The position numbers and the translations under genes were made by a program. A stretch of DNA of 64,000 nucleotides from Pseudomonadota bacterium (GTDB taxonomy: Bacteria > Pseudomonadota > Alphaproteobacteria > Reyranellales > Reyranellaceae). Where the stretch lies: positions 1 through 64,000 of the forward strand of contig JAIUOX010000007.1 of NCBI GenBank assembly GCA_020160955.1, in the 5' to 3' direction. Of the stretch, positions 8,086-16,649 are shown in pieces; position 1 is the first letter of the stretch; each line of letters opens with the position of its first letter. Below the pieces are notes generated by a model. The model made no database searches. It saw only the letters and a list, made by a program, of their open reading frames with translations, and was not told where the DNA came from.

Positions 8086-8897
8086 GCGGCGTCGGCCGGC
8101 TTGGCGGCGCCGCCACGGCCTCTTCCGCCGCGCCGCCGACGCGGGCTACTCGTCGGCGTCGACGATGGCGGCGGCGCGCCCGGCTTGAGGCGCAGGCGCA
8201 GCGAGCCGCCCTCGGTCTGGTCGACCTCGAAGGCGCCGGCCTGGCGGATCAGGTCGGACAGCTTGCGGCAGCCATAGGTGCGCGGATCGAAGTCCGACGC
8301 GATGTTGGCCAGCCGGCGGCCGAACAGGCCGAGCCCGACCCAGCCTTCCTGCTCGGTCTCGATCTGGGCCAGCGCCTTGGACAAGAGCGGCACCGCCGCG
8401 CTGGCCGGCTGGCGGCCGGCGACGGTGGTCTTCTCGCCCGGCACGGCGGCCTCGGGCAGCAGGTTCTCGGTGTAGATGAAGCGGCGGCAGGCCTGGCGGA
8501 AGCTCTCCGGCGTCTTCTGCGTGCCGAAGCCGTAGACGTCGGCGCCTTCCTCGCGCAGGCGCGAGGCCAGCCGCGTGAAGTCGCTGTCGGAGGAGACCAG
8601 GCAGAAGCCGTCGAAGCGGCGGCTGTGCAGCAGGTCCATGGCGTCGATCACCAGCGCGATGTCGGACGCGTTCTTGCCCGAGGTGTAGGCGAACTGCTGG
8701 TAGGGATCGATCGCGTACTTCTGCAGGATCTCGGTCCACGAGCGCAGGCGCGGGCTGGAGAAGTCGCCGTAGATCCGGCGGACGCTCGCCTCGCCGAAGC
8801 GGGCGATCTCCTCGAACAGGCCGCTGGCGATGCGCGGCGAGGTGTTGTCGGCGTCGATCAGGACGGCGAAGCGGCGGGTTCGGTTGTCGTCGGCCAT
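8082..8897 (-). CDS. NYN-domain protein with LOTUS-like C-terminus
   Basis: A 271-residue protein. The N-terminal NYN (PIN-like) nuclease domain is clear: FAVLIDADNTSPRIASGLFE with the acidic pair at residues 15-17, IYGDFSS, GKNASDIALVIDAMDLLHS and LVSSDSDFTRLASRLREEG. These place several aspartates for metal-dependent RNA cleavage. After a linker, residues 167-240 (VGLGLFGRRLANIASDFDPR, YGCRKLSDLIRQAG) resemble an OST-HTH/LOTUS RNA-binding module. The tail is Ser/Arg/Gly-rich (RRRRGGRGRGG). It is probably an RNA-processing factor. It lies 18 bases after the ABC permease gene and may ride on that operon. Confidence 0.88.
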   Translation of the reverse strand: MADDNRTRRFAVLIDADNTSPRIASGLFEEIARFGEASVRRIYGDFSSPRLRSWTEILQKYAIDPYQQFAYTSGKNASDIALVIDAMDLLHSRRFDGFCLVSSDSDFTRLASRLREEGADVYGFGTQKTPESFRQACRRFIYTENLLPEAAVPGEKTTVAGRQPASAAVPLLSKALAQIETEQEGWVGLGLFGRRLANIASDFDPRTYGCRKLSDLIRQAGAFEVDQTEGGSLRLRLKPGAPPPSSTPTSSPRRRRGGRGRGGAAKPADAA

Positions 8898-8915
8898 GAG
8901 GGCCTCCTGTCCGGT

Positions 8916-9812
8916 TCAGCGGGCGTTGGCGCGGCGCTGGAAGATGAGGTTGGCGGCGACGGTCAGCAACAGCGTCACCGTCATCAGGATGAAGGCGATC
9001 GCGCCGCCGAACGGCCAGTTGGTCTGCTGGGTGAACTGGTTGTAGATCAGCGGCGCCATCATCTTGAACAGCGGGCCGCCCAGCAGGAAGGGCGTGGCGT
9101 AGGCATTCATCGCCAGGATGAAGGTCAGGATGGTGCCCGACAGGATGCCGGGCAGGGCGAGCGGCCACAGCACCCGCCGGAACATGGTGCCCGGCGGCGC
9201 GCCGAGGCTGAAGGCGGCCTCCTCGACCGAGCGGTCGATGCCCTCGATCACGCTCTGCAGCGACAGCACCATGAAGGGCAGGTTGACGGCGATGATGCCG
9301 ATCACCACCGCCTTCTCGGTGAACATGATCTCGAGCGGCGCCGAGATGACGCCCAGCCCCATCAGGCTGGCATTGACGAAGCCCTTGTTGCCGAACACCA
9401 CCATCCAGCCGGCGGCGCGCACCGAGTTGCCGACGAACAGCGGCAGGACGATCGAGATGATCAGCAGGTTCTTGAAGCGGCTCTGGGTGCGCGCCACGAC
9501 GTAGGCCAGCGGGAAGCCCAGCACGAGGCAGACGGCGGTGACCAGCACGGCGATGCGCACGGTCGTCCAGAGGATCGCGGTGTAGTAGGGGTCGGTGAAG
9601 AACTTGACGTAGTTGGCGATGGTGATCGCCTCGACCATCATCTTCCGGGTCGGCTCGAACTCGTTGAGGCTGTAGCGCAGCAGGATGGCGAGCGGCGCCA
9701 GCAGGCAGATCGCGACGAAGACGGTGGCGGGCCCGACCAGGGCCGCCGCCGTCAGGCCCTCGCCCCGCCGTCGCTCGACGACGGGGCCGGCCGCGATCGC
9801 CGCGTCGCTCAT
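8916..9812 (-). CDS. ABC transporter permease, PotB-like
   Basis: A 298-residue inner-membrane protein with six hydrophobic segments and the permease EAA loop EEAAFSLGAPPGTMFRRVLW near residue 195, which docks the ATPase. It belongs to the spermidine/putrescine/opine permease 1 group (the type next to PotD-like binding proteins). It is last of the four transporter genes: permease (12742), ATPase (11942), binding protein (10854), this permease. Only one base separates it from the binding-protein stop. Confidence 0.92.
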   Translation of the reverse strand: MSDAAIAAGPVVERRRGEGLTAAALVGPATVFVAICLLAPLAILLRYSLNEFEPTRKMMVEAITIANYVKFFTDPYYTAILWTTVRIAVLVTAVCLVLGFPLAYVVARTQSRFKNLLIISIVLPLFVGNSVRAAGWMVVFGNKGFVNASLMGLGVISAPLEIMFTEKAVVIGIIAVNLPFMVLSLQSVIEGIDRSVEEAAFSLGAPPGTMFRRVLWPLALPGILSGTILTFILAMNAYATPFLLGGPLFKMMAPLIYNQFTQQTNWPFGGAIAFILMTVTLLLTVAANLIFQRRANAR

Positions 9813-9813
9813 C

Positions 9814-10854
9814 TCAGCCCTTGAAGACCTTGTTCCACCAGTCCTGGAAGGCGACGTCGTTCTTCGCCATGTAGGCGTAGTCGAGGTCGACCAGGCGCTT
9901 CTGCTCCTCCGGCGTGAAGCCGATGCGCTTCTGCACTTCCGGGGGCACCTTGGCGTCGGTGACGGTCGGGTTGTAGCCCATGTCGACGGCGAAGGCCTCC
10001 TGGGCCGACGGCGCCATCATGGCGTTCAGCCAGGCGTAGGCGCCTTCCTTGTTGGGGGCGTTCTTCGGCATGACGAAGCCCGAGACGTACATCGGCACGC
10101 CTTCCTTGGGCGCCACGGTCTCGACCTTGATGCCGGCGTTCTGCCACTGCACGGCGCGCGCCTTCCACATGATGCCGCAGGTGATCTCGCCGGTCTTGAG
10201 CGCCTGCGCGAAGGCCTCGTTCGACGGGTAGATGCGCGCCCCGGCCTTGCGGCAGGCCAGCAGCCGCTCCTTGCCCGGCTCGAAGTTGCTCATCGAGCCG
10301 CCCGAGGCCAGCGCCGCGGCGATCATCACGTACTGGCGCTGGATGTCGATGATGCCCAGCTTGTTGCCATGCTTGGGATCGAGCGTGTCGGCGAAGCCGG
10401 TCGGCGCGGCCATGGCGTCCGGGTTGTAGAGCACGACCTTGCCCGAGTAGATGTGGCCGATGCCGTAGGGGTACTTCATCGACGGGATCAGGTTCTTGGC
10501 GTTCGGCATCTTCGAGTAGTCGAGCTGCTCGACCAGGCCGGCCACGTTGGTGTCGTACATGTCGTTGGCGGAGAAGCCCTGCACGTCGCTGGTGCCGCGC
10601 CGCAGCGCCTTCTCGGCCATCATCTTGGCGCGGCGCGGATCCTGCGCCTCCTCGGCGTGGATGCACTCCCACTTGGCCGGCACCATCAGCGGCGTGTCGA
10701 TGTTCTTGGTGAGCAGGCGCGAGTAGTCGCCGCCCCAGGTGCCGATGACGACGCGGCGGTTGTCCTGCGCGTTGGCCGGCAGGGCGGCCCCCGCCGCGAG
10801 CGCCGCGGCGCCGCCCAAGAGGCCGCGCCGGTTGATCGAGAAGCTGTCGGACAT
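9814..10854 (-). CDS. ABC transporter substrate-binding protein, PotD-like
   Basis: A 346-residue exported binding protein. The N-terminus has a twin-arginine-type signal (NRRGLLGGAAALAAGAALPA) with probable cleavage after ANAQ. The mature part shows the polyamine/iron type-2 binding fold: VVIGTWGGDYSRLL, GFSANDMYDTNVAGLVEQLD, YPYGIGHIYSGKVVLYNPDA, ITCGIMWKARAVQWQNAG, APNKEGAYAWLNAMM. It captures its ligand in the periplasm and delivers it to the two permeases. Context with amidohydrolases suggests an amide, dipeptide or opine-like ligand rather than a classic polyamine; this is inference. Confidence 0.9.
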   Translation of the reverse strand: MSDSFSINRRGLLGGAAALAAGAALPANAQDNRRVVIGTWGGDYSRLLTKNIDTPLMVPAKWECIHAEEAQDPRRAKMMAEKALRRGTSDVQGFSANDMYDTNVAGLVEQLDYSKMPNAKNLIPSMKYPYGIGHIYSGKVVLYNPDAMAAPTGFADTLDPKHGNKLGIIDIQRQYVMIAAALASGGSMSNFEPGKERLLACRKAGARIYPSNEAFAQALKTGEITCGIMWKARAVQWQNAGIKVETVAPKEGVPMYVSGFVMPKNAPNKEGAYAWLNAMMAPSAQEAFAVDMGYNPTVTDAKVPPEVQKRIGFTPEEQKRLVDLDYAYMAKNDVAFQDWWNKVFKG

Positions 10855-10877
10855 GAAGACCTCCTGTTGTTTCGTTC

Positions 10878-11942
10878 TTACGCGTTGAAGACCTGCGCCG
10901 CCGGCGCGTTCCAGCCGACCTGCACCGGCTGGCCGACGTCGGGCGTGAAACCGCCCTCGCGGTTGGCGAGCTGCACGACCAGCCGGTCGGTCGGCGACAG
11001 GCGGACATGGATGTCGACCAGGGCGCCGAGGTAGGACACGAATTCCACCGTACCGGGCAGCCGGTTGTCGAGTCGGGCCAGCGCCGCGGCGTCGCCGGCC
11101 GGCGCGATCTCGACCCGTTCCGGCCGCAGGGACAGCGCCGCCTTGCCGGGCGCGCCGCCGGCACAGGCCAGCGCCAGGCCACCGTCGCTACGGAAGCGGC
11201 CGGGCGCCTCGACGGTGCCCTCGAGGAAGGTGGTGCGGCCAACGAAGCCCGCGACGAAGCGGTCGGCCGGGCGCTCGTAGAGGTCGCGCTGGCTGCCGAC
11301 CTGGCGGACCCGGCCCTCGCTCATGACGACCAGCCGGTCGGCCATGGTCAGCGCCTCTTCCTGGTCGTGCGTCACCATCACCGTGGTGAGCCCCAGCTGG
11401 CGCTGCAGCTCGCGGATCTCGACCCGGACCTCCTGGCGCAGCTTGGCGTCGAGGTTGGACAGCGGCTCGTCGAGCAGCAGCACGTCGGGCCGGACGGCGA
11501 GCGCGCGGGCCAGCGCCACGCGCTGCTGCTGGCCGCCCGACATCTGGCGCGGCAGGCGGCCGCCGTAGCCGGCCAGCCGCACCAGCGCCAGCGTCTCCTC
11601 GACGCGGCGCGCGATGTCGGCCTTGGGCACCTTGCGCATCTCCAGCCCGAACGCGACGTTCTCGGCGACCGTCATGTGCGGGAACAGCGCGTAGTTCTGG
11701 AACACCATGCCGGCGTTGCGCTTCCACGGCGGCAGGCGGGTGATGTCGGCGCCGCCCAGCCGGACCGTGCCGGCGGTCGGCTCGATGAAGCCCGCCACCA
11801 TGCGCAGCGTCGTGGTCTTGCCGCAGCCCGAGGGCCCGAGCAGCACGAGGAACTCGCCGTCCTCGATCGACAGCGAGACGTCGCGCACGGCATGGAAGTC
11901 GCCGTAGCGCTTGACCAGGTCCTGGATGTCGAGCCGGGCCAT
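10878..11942 (-). CDS. ABC transporter ATP-binding protein, PotA-like
   Basis: A 354-residue nucleotide-binding subunit. Walker A is GPSGCGKTTT (residues 34-43), the Q-loop VFQNYALFPHMTVAENVAFG, the ABC signature MSGGQQQRVALARALAVRP, Walker B VLLLDEPLSNLDAKLR and the switch TVMVTHDQEEAL. The C-terminal ~110 residues form the TOBE regulatory domain typical of PotA/FbpC proteins. Its ATG overlaps the TGA of the preceding permease (TGATG), indicating translational coupling. The longer open frame upstream is a shadow inside the permease gene. Confidence 0.95.
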   Translation of the reverse strand: MARLDIQDLVKRYGDFHAVRDVSLSIEDGEFLVLLGPSGCGKTTTLRMVAGFIEPTAGTVRLGGADITRLPPWKRNAGMVFQNYALFPHMTVAENVAFGLEMRKVPKADIARRVEETLALVRLAGYGGRLPRQMSGGQQQRVALARALAVRPDVLLLDEPLSNLDAKLRQEVRVEIRELQRQLGLTTVMVTHDQEEALTMADRLVVMSEGRVRQVGSQRDLYERPADRFVAGFVGRTTFLEGTVEAPGRFRSDGGLALACAGGAPGKAALSLRPERVEIAPAGDAAALARLDNRLPGTVEFVSYLGALVDIHVRLSPTDRLVVQLANREGGFTPDVGQPVQVGWNAPAAQVFNA

Positions 11943-12742
11943 CAGACGACCCGGGCCAGCTTGACGTAGCGGTCGGTGATCAGCATCGCGATGCCGATCA
12001 GCAAGATCTGCACCACCGAGACGGCGGCGATCGTCGGGTCGATCTTCCACTCGAGGTACTGCAGCACGACGATCGGCAGCGTGGTGCGGCCCGGCCCGAC
12101 CAGGAACAGGCTCATCTCGAGGTTGCCGAACGAGGTCACGAAGGCGAACAGGCCGCCGGCGACGATACCCGGCCGGATGGCCGGAAGCGTGATGCGGCGG
12201 AAGGTGACGAAGGCGTTGGCGCCGAGGTTCTGCGCGGCTTCCTCGATGCTGCGGTCGACCCCGGCCAGGCTGGCGGTCACCAGCCGCACCACCCACGGGA
12301 TCACGATCACGGTGTGGCCCGCGACCAGCGCGTAGAAGGTGCCCAGCACGTCGACGTCCAGCCCGTTCTCGGCCTCGACCTCGAAGACGTACATCGCGGT
12401 GCCCAGCACGACGCCCGGCACGATCAGCGGCATCATCATCAGGTGCGACAGCGGCAGGCGCAGCCGGAAGCGGCCGCGCACCAGCGCCAGCGCCGCCGGC
12501 ACGCCCAGCGCCAGGCCGAGCGCGGTCGCCAGCACGCCGACCTGGAAACTCATGCGGAAGCCCTCGACGAATTTCGGCTGGTCGAGGATCGAGGCGAACC
12601 AGCGCAGGCTGTAGCCCTCGGGCGGGAAGGAGGGAATCTCCTGCCGGAAGAAGGCCAGCCAGGTGACGAAGACGAGCGGCATCAGGATGTAGCCGAGCGC
12701 GACCCCGGCGGCGCCGTTCAGGGCGATGCGTCGCAGGCTCAT
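11942..12742 (-). CDS. ABC transporter permease, PotC-like
   Basis: A 266-residue inner-membrane permease with about six transmembrane segments and the EAA loop EEAAQNLGANAFVTFRRITL near residue 165. It is the second permease half paired with the gene at 8916. The start at 12742 was preferred over ATG 12757 because GGGGAGG stands just upstream; that Shine-Dalgarno sequence is supplied by the end of repeat B2. The repeat separates it from the amidohydrolases on the same strand. Confidence 0.92.
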   Translation of the reverse strand: MSLRRIALNGAAGVALGYILMPLVFVTWLAFFRQEIPSFPPEGYSLRWFASILDQPKFVEGFRMSFQVGVLATALGLALGVPAALALVRGRFRLRLPLSHLMMMPLIVPGVVLGTAMYVFEVEAENGLDVDVLGTFYALVAGHTVIVIPWVVRLVTASLAGVDRSIEEAAQNLGANAFVTFRRITLPAIRPGIVAGGLFAFVTSFGNLEMSLFLVGPGRTTLPIVVLQYLEWKIDPTIAAVSVVQILLIGIAMLITDRYVKLARVV

Positions 12743-12743
12743 T

Positions 12744-12864
12744 TTCCTCCCCAACATCGTTGGGGAGGTGTCCGCGCAGCGGACGGAGGGGTCACGCTCA
12801 TGACGTTCGACCCCTCCGTCGCCGAAGACGGCGACACCTCCCCGCGCTCACGCGCAGGGAGGAA
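12744..12864. repeat. Dispersed palindromic repeat family B, copy 2
   Basis: It has the same modules as the copy at 5731-5864: an outer hairpin CCTCCCCAAC..GTTGGGGAGG, a central inverted repeat around GGAGGGGTC/GACCCCTCC, and the closing CCCCGCGC..GCGCAGGGAGG. The central arms are swapped relative to copy 1: the CGCGCAGCGG arm is on the left here and on the right there, while the outer modules keep their orientation. It lies between the amidohydrolase and the permease genes and gives the permease its ribosome binding site. Confidence 0.85.
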
Positions 12865-12887
12865 GGAGAGAGGAGTGCGCGTCGTCC

Positions 12888-14120
12888 TCACAGCGTGTTC
12901 TTGTGGAACTGGCCGGCCTTCATGATGACCGACAGGTGCGGGCCGCCGTCCTTGAACAGGCCGAGGTCCTTCAGCGGGTCGCCGTCGACCACCAGCAGGT
13001 CCGCATGGGCGCCCGGCGCGATGACGCCCAGCTTGCCTTCCTGGCGCACCACCTCGGCGCCGATCGTGGTCGCCGAGCGGATCACGTCGATCGCCGGCAT
13101 GACCTCGCCGCGAATGCGGAACTCGCCGGTCTGCTCGTCCTCGAGCGCGCCCAGCAGGTCCGAGCCATAGGCCATCTTCACGCCGGCGCGGCGGCAGTGC
13201 TCGAGCTCGGCGTAGCCGTACTGGAGAACCTCGTCGTTCTTGTCGAGCATCTCCTTCGGCATCCCGAGCTCCTTCGCCCGCCGCTTCATGGCGTCGTAGG
13301 TCACGAGGTTCGGGATCATGTAGACGCCCTTCTTCGCCATCAGCTTCGCGGTCGGCGCGTCGACCAGGTTGCCGTGCTCGATGGTGCGCACGCCGCAGTT
13401 CACGGCGCGGGTGATCGCCTCGGGCGTGTAGGCGTGGGTCAGCACGTAGCGGCCGAACGCGGTCGCCTCCTCGACGGCGGCGCGGATCTCGTCCTCGCTG
13501 AACTGCAGCGAATCGAGCGGGTCGTAGGGCGAGGCGACGCCGCCCGACACCATCAGCTTCACCTGGTCGGCGCCCTGGCGCATCTGCTCGCGCGCCGCCT
13601 TGCGCACCGCGTCGGGACCGTCGGCGATGCAGCGGATGAACACCATGCCGTTGCAGCACAGGCAGGGCGGGCCGATGTCGGTGCGGCGGTTGCGGTCGTT
13701 GTGGCCGCCGGTCGGGCCGATCGAGCGGCACGAGATGAACAGGCGCGGGCCGGGGATCAGGCCCGACTCGACGGCGGTCTTGGTGCCCCAGTCGGCACCG
13801 CCGGCATCGCGCACCGTGGTGAAGCCGCGGTCCAGCATGCGCTTCAGGCGCCCGGCCGAGCGCGCCATCATCAGCGTCAGCGGCACCGCCTCCATGCGGT
13901 TGATGTAGACCTCGCTGTGGTGCGTGTGCACGTGGCAGTCGATCAGGCCGGGCATCAGCGTGCGCTTGCCGCAGTTCACGACGCGCGCCTTCGACGCCTT
14001 GATCGGCTTCGACGACACTTCCTTGATGAGGCCGCCCTCGACCAGCACCTCGTAGCCCGGCCGCGCTTCCTTCCAGCGCGGATCGAGGAGATTCAGGTTC
14101 TTGAAGAGGACGGAGGACAT
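12888..14120 (-). CDS. Metal-dependent amidohydrolase (prolidase/imidazolonepropionase-like)
   Basis: A 410-residue cytoplasmic hydrolase of the amidohydrolase superfamily. It shows LMPGLIDCHVHTHHSEVYIN (metal-binding HxH near residue 62), GFTTVRDAGGADW, DQVKLMVSGGVASPYDPLDS with the probable bridging Lys in VKLM, VLTHAYTPEAITRAV (metal His), CGVRTIEHGNLVD (metal His) and AYGSDLLGAL (catalytic Asp). This pattern fits the Xaa-Pro/Xaa-Arg dipeptidase-like (Sgx9260) branch. It follows its paralogue at 14128-15363 by 7 bases. A role in processing the substrate of the adjoining ABC transporter is inferred. Confidence 0.9.
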   Translation of the reverse strand: MSSVLFKNLNLLDPRWKEARPGYEVLVEGGLIKEVSSKPIKASKARVVNCGKRTLMPGLIDCHVHTHHSEVYINRMEAVPLTLMMARSAGRLKRMLDRGFTTVRDAGGADWGTKTAVESGLIPGPRLFISCRSIGPTGGHNDRNRRTDIGPPCLCCNGMVFIRCIADGPDAVRKAAREQMRQGADQVKLMVSGGVASPYDPLDSLQFSEDEIRAAVEEATAFGRYVLTHAYTPEAITRAVNCGVRTIEHGNLVDAPTAKLMAKKGVYMIPNLVTYDAMKRRAKELGMPKEMLDKNDEVLQYGYAELEHCRRAGVKMAYGSDLLGALEDEQTGEFRIRGEVMPAIDVIRSATTIGAEVVRQEGKLGVIAPGAHADLLVVDGDPLKDLGLFKDGGPHLSVIMKAGQFHKNTL

Positions 14121-14127
14121 CGCGGGC

Positions 14128-15363
14128 CTACTTGAGCGTGTTCTTGTGGAACTGGCCGCCCTTCATGATGACCGGCAGGTGGGCGCCCTGGTCGAGGAAC
14201 AGCTCGAGCTTCTTCAGCGGGTTGCCGTCGACCACGATCAGGTCGGCGAAGGCACCCGGCGCGACGACGCCCAGCTTGCCTTCCTGGCGCAGGATCTCGG
14301 CGCCGACCGTGGTCGCCTGCCGGATGATCTCGATCGGCTTCAGGACCTCGGCGCGGAAGATGAACTCGCGGCTCTGCTCGACCTGCAGCTGGCCCAGCAG
14401 GTCGCTGCCGTAGCCGACCTTGACGCCGGCCGCCTTGCAGATCTCCAGCGAGCGCAGCGCGCCTTCCATCACGATGTCGTTCTTGTCGAGCATGTCCTGG
14501 GTCATGCCGAACTGCGCCGCCCTCTCCTTCATCACGAAGTAGGTGACGAGGTTGGCGATCATGTAGCCGCCCTTCGACTTGAGGAGCTTCGCCGACTTCG
14601 CGTCGATCAGGTTGCCGTGCTCGATGGTGCGCACGCCGTTCGACACGGCGCGGGTGATGGCCTCGGGCGTGTAGGCGTGGGCCAGCACGTAGCGGCCGAA
14701 TGCCTTGGCCTCCTCGCAGGCGGCGGCGATCTCGCCTTCCGAGAACTGCAGCGAGTGCAGCGGGTCGTAGGGCGAGGCGACGCCGCCCGAGCACATGATC
14801 TTCACCTGGTCGGCGCCCTGGCGCATCTGCTCGCGCACCAGCTTGCGGACCTCGTCGACGCCGTCGGCCACCGCCATCGAGTAGACGAGGCCGTTGCAGC
14901 AGCCGCACGACGCGCCCATGTCGGTGCGGCGGCGCGAATCCGAGTGGCCGCCGGTCGGACCGATGGCGCGGCCCGAGATGAACAGGCGGGGGCCCGGGAT
15001 CAGGCCGCTCTCGACCGCGGTCTTGATGCCCCAGTCGGCGCCGCCGGTGTCGCGCACCGTGGTGAAGCCGCGGTTCAGCATGCCCTTCATCAGGTCGGCC
15101 GCCTTGGCGGTCAGCAGGGTCAGCGGGATGTGCTCGAGGTTGCGGATGTTGACCTCGGCCAGGAACACGTGGACGTGGCAGTCGATCAGGCCCGGCATCA
15201 GGGTGCGCTTGCCGCAGTCGACCACCCGGGCGTTCGCCGCCTTGATCGGCTTCGACGACACCTCCTTGATGGTGTCGCCCTCGACCAGCACCTCGTAGCC
15301 GCCGCGCGGCTCGTTCCAGCGCGGGTCGAGCAGGTTCATGTTTCGAAACAGGGTCTGCGGCAT
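14128..15363 (-). CDS. Metal-dependent amidohydrolase, tandem paralogue
   Basis: A 411-residue paralogue of the downstream gene with the same blocks: LMPGLIDCHVHVFLAEVNIR, GFTTVRDTGGADWGIKTAVE, DQVKIMCSGGVASPYDPLHS, VLAHAYTPEAITRAVSNGVR, TIEHGNLID, GYGSDLLGQL. The start ATG at 15363 gives MPQTLFRNMNLLDPRWNEP, matching the start of the other copy (MSSVLFKNLNLLDPRWKEA). The 98-codon extension upstream in frame is a shadow of the divergent kinase-like gene. The pair probably arose by tandem duplication and split substrates. Confidence 0.9.
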   Translation of the reverse strand: MPQTLFRNMNLLDPRWNEPRGGYEVLVEGDTIKEVSSKPIKAANARVVDCGKRTLMPGLIDCHVHVFLAEVNIRNLEHIPLTLLTAKAADLMKGMLNRGFTTVRDTGGADWGIKTAVESGLIPGPRLFISGRAIGPTGGHSDSRRRTDMGASCGCCNGLVYSMAVADGVDEVRKLVREQMRQGADQVKIMCSGGVASPYDPLHSLQFSEGEIAAACEEAKAFGRYVLAHAYTPEAITRAVSNGVRTIEHGNLIDAKSAKLLKSKGGYMIANLVTYFVMKERAAQFGMTQDMLDKNDIVMEGALRSLEICKAAGVKVGYGSDLLGQLQVEQSREFIFRAEVLKPIEIIRQATTVGAEILRQEGKLGVVAPGAFADLIVVDGNPLKKLELFLDQGAHLPVIMKGGQFHKNTLK

Positions 15364-15445
15364 CAAGGCTCTCCGAAGCGGTCGGCCGCACCCTACGATG
15401 ACGCCGCGTTTGACGCTACAGTTTGCGCGGTTAGAGGGCGTAGCG

Positions 15446-15979
15446 ATGAAGCGTGTCGTCGTCTTCGGCACGACAGGATCGGGCAAGAGCTGGCTGGCGG
15501 AGCGCCTCGCGGCGCGCACCGGCCTGCGCGTCGTCGAGCTCGACGCGCTGTACTGGGGCCGCGACTGGCAACCGGCGCCGCTCGACCTGTTCCGCCATCG
15601 CGTCGAGTGCGAGATCCGCGACGGCGGTCCCGAGGACGGCTGGATCGTGGTCGGCATCTACGGCCAGGTCCGCGACCTGACCTGGAGCGCTGCCGACACG
15701 CTGGTCTGGCTCGACCTGCCGCGGCCGCTGGTGATGGGCCGCCTGCTGCGCCGGACGTGGCGGCGCATCCGGACCCGCGAGGAACTGTGGGGCACCGGCA
15801 ACCGCGAGACCTTCCGCCAGGCCTTCCTCAGCAAGCAATCGATCCTGCTGTGGGGCTGGCGCACCCATGCTCTCAACCGCGACCGCTTCGAGCGCGCCTG
15901 CGCCGACCTGCCGCCCGGCAAGACGGTGATCCGCCTGCGCTCGCCGCGCGACGTCGAGCGGTTCCTGGCGTCGGCGTGA
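15446..15979 (+). CDS. P-loop nucleotide kinase-like protein (adenylate kinase/FlaR type)
   Basis: A 177-residue protein with a Walker A loop GTTGSGKSWLAERLAAR at residues 8-24, then LDALYWGRDWQPAPLDLFRH, GWIVVGIYGQVRDLTWSAAD and DTLVWLDLPRPLVMGRLLRR, a layout typical of topology-modulation/FlaR-like adenylate-kinase relatives. It probably phosphorylates a small nucleotide or metabolite; the substrate is unknown. The ATG at 15446 places the P-loop at the usual position. It is divergent from the amidohydrolases. Confidence 0.85.
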   Translation: MKRVVVFGTTGSGKSWLAERLAARTGLRVVELDALYWGRDWQPAPLDLFRHRVECEIRDGGPEDGWIVVGIYGQVRDLTWSAADTLVWLDLPRPLVMGRLLRRTWRRIRTREELWGTGNRETFRQAFLSKQSILLWGWRTHALNRDRFERACADLPPGKTVIRLRSPRDVERFLASA

Positions 15980-15997
15980 CGGGGCCGACCGCGACGC

Positions 15998-16570
15998 CTA
16001 GCGCGGTGCGTCGCCGCTGCGGGCCGCCATTTGGCGCTGGAGATCGCTTAGCGACTCGTTCACCACCTTGTCGACGACCGCCGTGACGGCCGGCATGGCG
16101 TTCAGGCAGATCAGGACCTGCGTGCTGCTCTCGCTGGCTTCCCGGGTGGTATCGAGCGCGATCGGGCTGGCGAGACCGGGACCCGACACCGTCAAGCGCA
16201 GTGTCGCGTCGGCGGCGCAGTAGCTGCCAAAGTTGCCCGCCCCGCTGAAATGGCAGCGCAGCTTGACCGACAGGGACTGCACGTCGACCGTTAACCCGCC
16301 CGGCGTCTTCTTCGCATACGATTCCAGCGCGCGGTCGATCGCGGCCCGCGCTTGCGGGCGGCGATCCGTCTCGAACTTCATCGACCGGCAACTATCGGTC
16401 AGCACCAACGCCGTCTGCTTGAGGTTGGCGAGCCCGGTGATCCGGACGTCGGACTGGGACGGCGTAGTGGCGGCGGCGTCGCCTGCGGCGGGAGAGGTGT
16501 TGTCCGATGCGGTGCAGCCAATTAGCAGCACAATCAAAGAGATAACATAGATAGTGGTATTAAACGTCAA
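15998..16570 (-). CDS. Putative lipoprotein of unknown function
   Basis: A 190-residue protein starting at TTG (16570), with GGAG eight bases upstream. The N-terminus is a short hydrophobic signal ending in the lipobox LIGC, so it is probably an anchored lipoprotein. Downstream it has paired cysteines (DSCRSMKF, LRCHFSGAGNFGSYCAAD, LICLN) and a C-terminal helical segment (VVDKVVNESLSDLQRQMAAR). I recognise no family with certainty. It is divergent from another TTG-started lipoprotein gene at 16650 with 79 bases between them, so they may share control. Confidence 0.7.
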   Translation of the reverse strand: MTFNTTIYVISLIVLLIGCTASDNTSPAAGDAAATTPSQSDVRITGLANLKQTALVLTDSCRSMKFETDRRPQARAAIDRALESYAKKTPGGLTVDVQSLSVKLRCHFSGAGNFGSYCAADATLRLTVSGPGLASPIALDTTREASESSTQVLICLNAMPAVTAVVDKVVNESLSDLQRQMAARSGDAPR

Positions 16571-16649
16571 GGTTGTATCTCCGAGCGCAATTCTCTAAGC
16601 CGTCCCTTAGCTGTGTGCGGGGTCGTTGGAAAGCTTGGAGTAGATTGCC

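Noticed and set aside
5731..12864. CRISPR-like repeats or a mobile element from the two family B copies
   Set aside because: Only two copies 7 kb apart, internally palindromic, with no spacers, no transposase and no target duplication seen.
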